Source of the DNA: Diadema setosum
Taxonomy: Eukaryota; Echinodermata; Echinoidea; Diadematoida; Diadematidae
Reading direction: 5' to 3'
Length of the DNA: 64,000 nt
Assembly: GCF_964275005.1 (NCBI RefSeq)
Contig: NC_092695.1
Location: 7,221,832-7,285,831 of the forward strand
Shown here: positions 50,101 through 62,100 of the stretch, piece by piece
Numbering within the stretch: the stretch's first letter is position 1
Layout of the letters: every line of letters begins with the position of its first letter
Notes under the pieces: generated by a model
Database searches by the model: none
Seen by the model: the letters and a program-made list of their open reading frames with translations, nothing else
Told to the model about the DNA's origin: nothing
Translations under genes and position numbers: made by a program

Positions 50101-53100
50101 TCATTTCAACATAATGATATTCCAGACTAGGAACTCTCTTGTCAAACATGGCTATAGAAAGGAAGTTATATATGTTGCATATACAGGGTTATATACCTAA
50201 TTGATATACAAGTATCCTATGACTAATACAAGGTCACATTCCGCCCCTACACCTTTTTCTTCAAAATGCAAATGCGCTAGGCATCAGTGTCTATATCCTC
50301 ATTAAAGTAGCATGCTACACTGATCAATCAGTTATGATGTTTGCTCCAGCAGTCAATAGAAAGTGATATTTGCATAGTAAAACAAAATAATGGCTTCAGC
50401 GTTTGAAATTTGGCATTCTTGGATTGTATAGTTTTAACAGCAATAATGCACACTGCAACACTGTCACAAAGATAATGCTTTTATGGATTAATACATTACA
50501 GTTATCATGGCATAAAACTAATGGCAAATGCAATGAAAAGTGAGCTATAATATGACATGAAAATACATTTTTTGCTTAACAGAAGCATGCATGCTTTCAA
50601 TATAGTTTCAACATTTGATCATTGGTTGTAATCAAGCCAATTGAATCTTTCAGCCATATCGCAATTAGTTTTATTTTAGTTTTGATTTTAGAATGACATG
50701 TTTATTTACAGTAAAGCATATATATATATCACAGGGCTCCACACTAACTTTTATTTTTGGTGGCCCAAAGGCAAACATCCGACCTTTTTTGGTGGCCCAA
50801 TCAGGCCACCAAATTCTTCATTTCTGAAATTTTGGTGGCCCGATGTGCATTTTTGGTGGCCCTGGACCACCGGGCCACTGTCAGTGTCGAGCCCTGTATA
50901 TCATCTACCAGCTATCATCCATGTACTACCGCACCGTTTACTCCTTGTCTCTTACTCTCTTGATTCTTTCTTGTATTGTCCACATCTAACACATGCACTC
51001 AAAAACTGAGGAACTGTTTCTACACAAAGTGAAAAAAAATGTTGGAGAATTATCATACAGAGACAAAATTGTGTCTGAATGTTGAATCTGTGATCCCAAT
51101 ATTGAAATGGAGCACGACATGTATCAATTAATCTGAAATCATCAAAGAAAAAAGATCCAAAAGACTAGTGGATACAGGACAAGATTACAGATGCAAAAAT
51201 GAGAGGAGAACTCAACCGCTAGATTAGATGGTAGTCAGGAAATATTTATCAGGTACCTTTGAAAGGTGAGTTTCATTGCCTAAAAGGCACTGTTAATTGT
51301 GCACTTGGTGGATTCTATTGATGAATCTTGTGTCCCTTCAGTAACGTGCTTTCCACTTTGATATAGAGGCTTATTTTCACAAAGATATTTGAAGAGTAGA
51401 ATTGTTACCACAGTATGTGAGGATAATGACTAGTTTGTTGCCATGTTACAACTACTTACTGTGACAGAGTGAGCAATTCACATACATGCAAATCATTCTT
51501 GATCCTATTGGCAAGCAAACTGATTTCGTTTAAAACAACAACAAACATGTCGTCTTCTGGATTATATTATGTGTTTGTTGAATTTACTTTGGAAGTAGGT
51601 CTGAAACACATGCAGCTACTGAACGGCATTAGTAATATATCCATCCTTGTATGCAAATTTTCTGTTTAATTCCATGGTAATGTCTCGGCTGGTTTAGGTT
51701 TTCCCCAATAATGGTTTGTTGTTGGACACATCAACATTTATCTTAACATGTGATCTATTTTCCATGTAAAGAAAAAGATGGATTATTATGTTTGTTTGTG
51801 AGACTATGCTTGATAAATGTGTATGAAGAAGAGGAGTATTGAACGTATTTATACAGACCCAATGTTATACACACTGAATGGTATGTTGCTATCACACCTT
51901 ACAGAGCAAACTAATGAGGAAATCAGGAAGCATGGCGATGGTATTGAGGATGAAATTAGACAGCTTCAAGGTGAGTGTAAATTATGGTATAATCGCCCTT
52001 AGGTTTGGTATAACAAGATGTTTTAATATTTTGCTGGTTCAGATGATCTCCAAATGCAAGAATTCCAATCAGGACAAAGATTCAGTATTAGCTTGAAACT
52101 TGCATTTTATCATTTTGTTCTATAAATAGCTGAGACATTTTACGCAATGAGGTCCTAAACGGTCATTGTAAAGAGGCCTATCTGACATTTTGTTCTCAAT
52201 TGTATTTCATTCAGAGTATAGCAAAAGTGTGTGCTGACTCAGTTCTCAGGCTTTTGCTACTATTGTACAATTTTGATGGATCACTACAATCTTAGCTAGT
52301 ACCATCTCTATAAAGACAAGGGATTTATGCCCATTTTATACAACGTCCAAGTAGATCCTTGTAATTTGATTGGAGGATTGTTGGTGATGTGATATTAAAT
52401 AAGTACTCCATTCAACGTGCAGTGCAATTTTGGTTCTATTTTTGCGTGCAGCTTGGTTCGATTTTTTCGTTCTATTCCACGGTTCAAGAAATTGTACGGT
52501 ACTGCGTGTACTGTGTGTTGCATATTGAGGATCGCATGCAGCTAGCGCAGATACGTGTGCGGTACATGCATGCGCGTACATAGGCCTACGTAGTGCTAGT
52601 GTACGTGTATGAGCGCTAGTATAGCTGTGACCTGTATCTACACTGATTGCACAAGCCAGAAAGAGAATCGCAGTGGATCCGCATGTAAGTATGGCTATAT
52701 TTTTCATACATATATAGACTTCTAGGCCTACTTAGACCAAAAAGATCTACTTGGACGTTGTATAAATCAAATAGTGTATGGTCTTTACTCGTGCAATGGA
52801 ACGAGATTTCGCACTCGTGACCATTCACTATTTGTATAACAGTTTATAGCATTTCACATATGACGCGGACTCTTTCATGACATCAATGTAATTTGGCTTT
52901 TTACATGAATTGAGACATTTGAGGTGATGTCTATCTTTATAGGCTTAGATGTAATTACACACTTGACACAGACATGTTTTGCTATTTGTCTCCGTTTTGA
53001 TACGTGCCCTCAGAACTGGTTGACTGTCTCAGGAAAGAAAACAGACAGTTGCAAGAAAATGTGGGCCAGCTTGAAGATCAATGTCAGGTAATTACATACT

Positions 53101-56100
53101 TACTCCCTTCAAAGTTAGAAATAAAATGTTGAAATATTTGCTGTAGTAGTTTTTTTTTTTTCTCAGAAATGTGTCTGTTGAAATACAGCTTGATATACAG
53201 AGCAGACATATTATGAAATATGGTAAGCAATTTTTACACTATTTTGTATTTGCCACCATAAAGCAGAAGTTATGTTGCAATTATAGGTTGACTCATTATA
53301 GGCCTTTGTTGATGAGTAGAATTTTTTCGTTTTAATTTTTTTTTTTTCTTATCTTCTGGATGCGTCATTCTTCATATTTGTTCTCCTCTCAGATCAGGGT
53401 TGTAAATATTGATATACTGTTGGAGACCAAAACTGTCTTAAGCAAGTACCATACTCAGAAAATAGTTTTTAGGTCACTTGGGAAATTGGTGATTGTAATA
53501 CAACTTATATAGCAGGCTTGTCTGCCTCTGGTTTACCTTATCTCATACTAAAACACTTGAATAAGGCTAAATCAATTATGTAGTATGTTCAGCTCCCTTG
53601 AGCTATACATGTGCGTTACTTAGTGATTATTTTTCATTTATTGCTATGTACTTCCGTGTTATGAGGGGATTCATAATTGTAGCATGTTGGGTTAACTGAA
53701 TGAATATATGACCTGATATCCACTTCCCTGGGCCATGCTTGTGCACGAGTCTTTTTTCTTTTTTTAATGTTACTTTTCATTGAGTTACCAGTCAGGCTTT
53801 TAGGAGTGGGTTCATGAATGTAATATGTTTGATATGCAACATTAATACTTCTGTTTGATGTGTGCATGCTGCAACCCCAGGCTTGTGAAAAGGTGGAGGA
53901 GTCGCTGAGACACAACTTGTCTGACACAGAGTCCAGGCTCCACACGTCCATGGCAGTTGTCTCAACCCTAGAGCAAGAAAAGTGAGTCCCTGTCGAATAT
54001 GACTGGTCTCTACACACAATTCAGAATTCTGCTTGCCCCCATTGGGGCAAGTAAGTTTGGGATGTTGCACAATATACTTGTTGCCCTAAGTGAGGATGCC
54101 TCATAATTCTTTCCTGTGACTGGCCTGCATAGAATATTTCCCTGCCAGGGGCCGTATCAGATGGGATACTAGCTATATATCCCTGAAAGAGTATGCATTG
54201 TCCCCATCTCTTGGTTTGGGGTAAACATGAGCCCGAGGGCATCATTGCCTAAGATTGATTTAAGGATTCAAAGAAATTGTCTCTCTTTCAAGTCAGACAT
54301 CAGAATAATTCTTCTGTAGATGTTTAGAAAACAGTCAGAGAGCTACATAGGATGTATGACCTGGAGATTGACATCATACACAGCTGGCTAAAATCCCATG
54401 TGTGAAAACAACTGACTCGATATGTTCTGATAGGGACAGCTGGAGGGAGGACTACTTGTTGCCAGTTTCTGTCAGCATCCTGTGGTCTTTGTGCAAAGTA
54501 TGTTTTACTTACAGGCATCGTACACAAATAAGCAGAAAATTTCTTTTGTAATTGTTGTTTCTATATCATGTATGAGTCCAAAAGCATAATTTCCAGCTAA
54601 AAAAAAAATAAAAAATCGGTCACAAACTCCTATTTTTCTGTGCTTCAATTTTGCCAGAACTCAGCTGAGTGAAGGGCTAGCTCAGGCTGAGGCCAGCACC
54701 GCCACCCTCAGGGAGCAGGAATCGGCCCTCAAGGAGCAGCTGTCCAGACTAGAAGGGGAGCTGTCGGCCGCCCTGGAGAAGCACGAGGAGGAGGAAGAGA
54801 AGAGAAAAGAGGCCGAGAAAGAGACGGAGAATGTCAAGGCAGAACTGGAAAGGTCAGATACAATATGGTAGCTGTGGGATGGCCTGGCTTCTAATAATGA
54901 TTTCAAACAGAAGCTTTAATCTCAATAGCTCAAAATGAAGACAATTCCACAGAAATTTAATTCTTTATGATAAGTACTTTATCATGACTTGTCATTGGCT
55001 TATGTTAAGGGTAATATTCCCCTGCTTTCTGAAAAAGGTAGGTCAAGGGATCTTTCATCATGCTTAAAGAATGAAAATTTGTTGAATTCTTTTTATATGT
55101 TCTTCAGATCGTTGTCCGGTGGTGATGTCACAAGCTGTTGTCATAAAAAACCTTGACAAGATTTAAAACTTTCGAATTTATTGTCCGATATTCGTGAAAC
55201 TTCACTTTTGTGTTCTGAATATATTGCACTGCATTCACTTATTCCCACAAATATATTTGGATATCACTCCCCTTTAGAGCATATCTTCCAGATGTACAAG
55301 TCCAGGAATACCTTCTCCTAAACACATTGACTTGTTATCTTAAATCAATGTGATGATGTTGGGAGGCCTTTTTTAGCCACAACTAACCAATCGCGCGAAC
55401 CTCCTTTGGACTTTGCATACTGGTACACATTTGTAAATGCATGATCCTACTTTTAAAGTTTTTCTTTCTTTGATTCAATCTTTGTCACAGGACCGAGTCT
55501 AGTACCAACGAGAGTCTGCGGCAGATGAGTGACAAGTACCAGTCCCTTGAGGCAATCCTGGCCCAGACTGAGGCAGACTTGGCCTGGGAGGGGGACACCC
55601 ACAAGACCCAGCTGGCTGCGGCCGAAGCCATTAGCCAACAGAGGGCGGCAGAGTGCGAGACGCTGCAGATCCAGAACAAAGATCTCATCCACGCCTACAA
55701 CATGGAGAAGGTAGACATTTTTTCTTTTCAAAATTCCTTTGTTGATCAGAGAATCAATACTATATGACTCAAAAAGCAAAAAATGAAATCTACCATCCAC
55801 ATCAGTAAAGTCTGATCTGTCTGAGATCATGGTACGTATAGTTGAATATATTTGTCTAAAACAAAAAACAAAAAACTTATCCCATGTTCACTTAGTCAGC
55901 AAGCTAGCTGTGTATGTACAAAAAATTTCATAGATAAGCAGTTAGCAGGGCTCAATTAGGAGGGCTAAAACAAGGCCACATTTTCCCAGTGGAAAAAAAG
56001 GCTTACCCAGAGATTTTAGGCTAATTGCAGAAGGAGGCCTGCATGGAAACAACTTAAAATGATTTAAAAAAAAATAATCTGACATCTGTAATTCCATCAC

Positions 56101-59100
56101 ACTTATTCAGCAATGTATTTGTGAAGAGTTTGTCATCCTTTTTTATTTGAAATCTGTTAGTTTTCTTCCTGATCAAGACTTTAAAAAAGATGACGAAAAT
56201 AAACATGCTTTGAATCGATTCCACATTTATTTCTGTGTGCAGGAACAGTCCGACTTGCTGCAGCAACAGGTGGATGATTTGAAGAAGGACAAGGAGGAGA
56301 TGGAACGGATTGAACAAAGAGTGAAGACACAGGAAGAGAATGTGAGAATTGTCATCATACCTTTCCTTCTCTCTCTCTTTCTTTTCCCTTCCCTCCATCC
56401 ACTTGGTATATTGTCTTCTCCCCATGTCCATATTCTCCCTTTACTGTAATTTTTCTCAGTACACATTCTTAAGGTTAGAAGCAGTATGTATATGCAGCCA
56501 TAGGACGAAGCATGTTGTCAATATGTGTGCATTGATAATTAAATCATAATGACCAGATTGTAATGATGATGTTCATTGTGGAGGTGGTGATAATGGTATA
56601 ATAACAGTGTTGAGAATGGCGATAATCATAGTTATTATCACAGTGCTTAACTATTCTTGTTCCTTAATTCTTTGGTCTGTTAATTACTTTCAATCGCTGT
56701 CCTTATACTGTGAAATCTATAGAAACCACCCTATTAAGTGTCATTCGGACTGTTTTGAAAGCTGATGAAAACAATGAGAATATCTGCAAGTTGCATGATC
56801 ATCATAGTCAAGTTCTTACCATGCCCAATAAAGTGCTTTGGTCCTGGGCCAATAGTTGTGAATGTATATAATTGAACCTTTCCCCTTCCCCATCCCTGGG
56901 CTGCTGCATGCAGTGGGGTGAGATGAGAGCAACTCGCCTGGAGCTAGTGGAGCGTCTAGAGGAGCTGGAGAGAGAGAAGCATGAGGCGGAGGAAGAGACG
57001 AGAACCCTGGAGCAACGCCACCATGAGCAACAGCTCCTCTTTCAGACGGAGAAAACACAGCTGTCTGCTGCCCTCAGTGTTGAGAAGGTCAGTACTTTGT
57101 CTCTAAAATGGGAGAGTTTATCATGTTTAACAAAGAGATTCTTATTTTCATTCATGTGTATGTGTGTTGCTGTACAAAGTTTATAAGCTTCATTATTTCA
57201 GACTTCGATCATACACGTCACATTTAATCTTACCACAGAAAGCCACAATTTCAGCTCTAAACACCGTACCAAAATTGTTTGTCAATAGCAGATGACAGGT
57301 AAACACATACTTTGATTTTTTTCCCTTAATCTTGTTTGATTGCTGAAGGCATCTTCCATGTGCTGAAAGACAAAAGAGACTACTCCACAAGGAAAATTTG
57401 ACCATGGTAACATGACTTGAATGTGGTGATAGTTCTGTATCATATGCTGTCATTTTTAGCAGCAGGTGATTCTATGTCTCTTTGAGACACCCTTATAATG
57501 CCCTGTGAAGAGGCTGTCATCTGTAACTTTCTGGCAACCACGGTACTTGATACATGTTTGTGTTTTTCATGGAAGTATCAATGGATATAAAATTGACAAA
57601 CAGCATTTAATTTAGCATCTCCATAGATTCTTTTTAATTGCGGTGAGTACTGCGTCAGTTCTCCAAGGATGTTATTTGAAGTATTAGTACCATAAAAGCT
57701 GTTATTTTCGCGAGGGTTTAATTTTTGCAAATTTAACAGCACACAACAATATTGCAAACAGATAGAAATCAGTGCTTGTTTATGATAGCCTAGGCATCAA
57801 ATCCCGAAAGCAAATCTCGCCAAATTGTCTGTGACCTCTTCATTTGCAAAAATATCTCCATGCGAAAATAACAACTTTTACAGTCACGATGTGAGATCAT
57901 AGATGGATCAACCACCTCTCTTTTACCTCTCTTTACCCCACAGGAACAGGTAGACTACCTGCAGAAGCAGCTGGAGGAACTTGGCCGTGAGATGGAGGAT
58001 GAGATGGAGGAAGTCTGTGGTCTGAATGACAAGCTGAAGAGACAGGAGGATCAGGTGAGGCCCAGTGGGAGATGGGAGGTTTAAAGGGATGGTACAGTTT
58101 CGGTTGAGATGGGGCTACAGGTTTCCAACGTTTCTCGATGATGTTTTTTTTTTAGATAATGAGAAACCTCTTATGAAACATAAAAGAGCATATGATTCTA
58201 AGAGGAAGTTTATTTGATGAAAATTTGTTTTGAAATAACTGAGATATACAAAACAAAGCAATCCAAATAAAAGATGGGACTCGATCACCTTTTATTAGGA
58301 TTGCTTTGTTTAACTTTGTTTTTCGATATCTCAGCCATTCCAAAAACGATTTTCATCAAATGAATTTTGAATTCCTTTTAGAATTATATACTCTTCAACA
58401 TTTCATAAAGTGGTTTGTAAGTATCTTGCAAAAAATGAAAGGCTGGATCCTCACATCAAGCAATACTGTACAATCCCTTTAGGGCCATATATCCCTTTTG
58501 CAAATGTCACAAAATTTTGTGTGGTCGAAGAACAATGTCATCGTGTATCAAATCTTACAGTGATACACCTCAGAGTTTGTTTATTTGTTTTCTCCAATTA
58601 ATGAAAAACTAAATCAATGTCACTCAAAAAGTACACTCCCTTTTTGTACCGAGAATACCACTGGGATTTTTTTTCTGGGGTCCAAATAAAGCCACTGGAA
58701 ATGTATCTATAGTAGTCTCCCACTCCATCATAACAAAGTTTCCACCTTTATTATTCTGAGGCAAGATCTGAGTTACATGGATGGATATGTCTCACTTTCT
58801 TTCTCCCTAAACAATTCTTTCTTCTTTTTTTTTCATCTATGTTTGGTACATAGATTGAAGCCATGCAATCAGAGAAGGAAGAATTGCAGACAAAGTGTGA
58901 CACACTCTCAGAGGAGAAGGCAAAGACGCAGGAAGCTCTCAGGGACTCTGAAGCAACCAGGGAGAGTGACAGGTGGACTTTTGACCTGGACAAGAAGACA
59001 CTGCAGACAGAGCTTAGTAGAGAACAGGTACATACAAAGCATTCTGGTTTCATGATTGATGTATGTCACTAATGCTGGCATTGAGTTGATGATATTGGTA

Positions 59101-62100
59101 CCCATTGCATACAGTTCAGATTTGTTTTTATATTTCTTTCTCTTTTTTTATTTGTTGAGTTATGCAGTTATTCATCCAGTAATTAATATAATTCATTCAT
59201 TCACTATTCTATTCACTCTTTCATTCATCCATCCATCCATCCATCCATCCACCTATCTATCTTCTGCTATCTAACTTCTGCTAGTTAAACAGGGTAATCC
59301 ATCATGAGGTTGTCTTGCATTTTGTTCATTTAGATGTAGACATATATGTACATTTTGATTTGTGTGATATGAAACCAAAGCCCATGGTGGTTTTGTTTGA
59401 ATGTTTTCCTTTTATAGAAGACGGACAAGACAGCTTGATATACATAATGAATGACTTGATATCATCTAAACCTTTTTCAACTTGGGTATTTGTCTGTCTG
59501 CTATTCATAGGAGAAGGTAGAGAGTCTTGAGACACAGTTGAGAGAGCTGACTGCAGACCTTGAGGATCTGAGCAGCATCGAGAGCAGGATCAGCAAGCAG
59601 GAGGGAACTGTGAGTAGTAGCCTGTGATACATCCCTCTTTACTGTACTCATTCATTCAGTCAATGTACATGAGAACTCACTGCTGTTTAAAGGAATACCA
59701 GCACTGTAAAAGGGGAATACTGCACAGCACTGAAATTTGCACTCAGCTGGAATATTGCGGAAAGAGTAAACACACATGTAATTTTGTAGATATCAACATT
59801 TTGTGCTAAAATAATCTCATCTGCAAAAATACTATTGCATGAAGTTTGCTGAAGTTCCCGCAGATTAAAAAAAAAAAATATTAGTAATAATACCAAAATG
59901 AAAGTTTCTGGTTTTATGCATAGCATATAAACAGGAGTAATGGTGAATTCATTTACATATTTGTAACAATTTTCACATAATAGTAATCATTTTGTCAATA
60001 AAAACTGTTAAATGTTATATGGCATTTTGAAGATATTCACATATTTGTATTATACACCACAATATACAAAGAATTGATATTACAAAAAAAAAAAAGAAAA
60101 GAACCTTGATCAAACAACAGATCATCTGTATCCTGCAAAAAAACTGCATGACTCGTGAACCAATACCAACCACACCGCCGAAGGGCGCGTTACATCGGAA
60201 GATGCTTCTCTCACCGCCTTGTTGATGAACAAAAGTGGATAGAGCTAATGATCAAATTGAATAGAACTTATTTATCATTTGATGCCCCTCTCCTTAAACT
60301 GACATTAAAGTTGCATAATTCCCTCCCCTTTTTTTTTTTCAATCCACCCAAGGTGGAGGACATCAAGCTCGAAAAAGATAGACTCCAGGCAGCCCTGAAA
60401 CTCTCTGAGAGCAGACAGAGCAGTGCAGAGCAGGCCCTTGCACTGGCACAATCTGAGAAAAAGACTGTTGAGGCAAGTCTAGAGGAGCAGAGGGAGGTGA
60501 CTGATAGTCTCCGCCAGAGGCTGAAGGACAGCGAGAAGGGCAAAGAGAGTCTAACCAGGCAGGTGGAGCTTATGGAGGCAGCCAAGAAGAAGCTGAGTGC
60601 AGACTTGCTGGCAGGCCAGCAGCAGATAAACAGGTGCGCAGTGTGAATGGTTTGAATTAAAAATGCAGTATGTTTTCATTATTTTTTATTTTTCACAAAT
60701 CTATTGCTACACATTCTTGCGCACACATCCTTGTACAATGTATGTCCACGTACAACATGTCTATCTTGCATATCTTGTTTGATACATATTAAAGGCGAAG
60801 TTTGCATTACAGAATGATTGGTGGGTTGGAAATGATCTGATAGCTGAGTGGAACGGAAGCAGTTGGAGTCAGATTATTGTGATACAAGTTAGAATAATTT
60901 TGTTTCACAGGTTTATGAAGTCTTTCCTATTCTTTGAGAGCTAATAAGCTTGGATATATTGTCGCTTACACTTTGATCATATTAAGTCAAGACAAATGTT
61001 TTCAGAGCCTCATATTTTCATATGATTAGCTACTTCAGAATATGTGTAATGCCCACAATATAAGTGCATGACTTATCAATAACTGCTTACATTCTTCTTT
61101 TGAAAAAAAGAAACAATTAGATATGTCCCCCTGCACTTCTTATTCACCAATTGCCATCAATATTTCCTGTCCAAGCAGGCTCGAATGTGATGCCGCCTCA
61201 GCCAAAAAAGAGAGTGCTGCCTTGAGAGAGCGGCTCCAGAGTTGCGAGACAGAGTGGGCAGCCCTCAAGCAAGATCTGGAGGAGGCATGTCTGCACCAGA
61301 GGCAGGAGTTCGGCCGCCGCTTAGTGGACACCCAGACCAGGCTCTCCCAGAAAGAGGCCGATCTGGACCGGCTCCGGGAGGACCACGAGGCCAAGGTGGG
61401 CCAGATGCGGGCCCGGCTAGAAGAACGGATCCAGGAACTGGAGGAGAGGGCCTTCAAGTTGCAGGAAAATGCAGAGTGAGTCGGAAATGAATGTGCAGTA
61501 TAGTTGTAGCTCTGTTTGGCAATCTTTTAGCTATAATCTCTAGACAGTATTTGTTAAACAGCAAAGGAAAGAGTTTTACAGGAGGTAATTTGCAACTGTT
61601 TCTCTGTTCATATATTGCTGAATAATTATTCTGTTTCTGTAACAACTTATGCAGAGGATCCAGTAAAATCGTAACTGCCTTAACATATGCCATTTGGATA
61701 TGCCCTTTTACCTTCTAATATACAGAGTAATATACAGAGGAATATATACAGAATAAAATATGTTAAGAGAAGTAGAAAATTTCAATTAATGATATGATAG
61801 ATTATTTAGGTGTTCATATCATTAAAATCATTGACAGTTATTGAAGAAGTAAAAAAGTGAAAGTGAAAACAATCACGCATTTCTGTTTTTAATGGATTTA
61901 CATTGCGCAAAAATGCACACAAATGTTAAGACAACAAAATATTCTGTGTTTATGACAGTCTTTTTTCTGTTGGTATGACAAATAGTAGTTTTATGATCTA
62001 TCAATGATTCTAATCTTTCAGCAATCACCAGTGTGTTGATGAGGAGATGATGCTAATGCTGAAGGACGATGCTGAGAGGTAATGGACTCCAAACCAGTCT

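Noticed and set aside
61140..61490. Antisense and +3 frames over HMMR exon 20
   Set aside because: GC-rich coiled-coil exons leave open antisense frames; no independent evidence.
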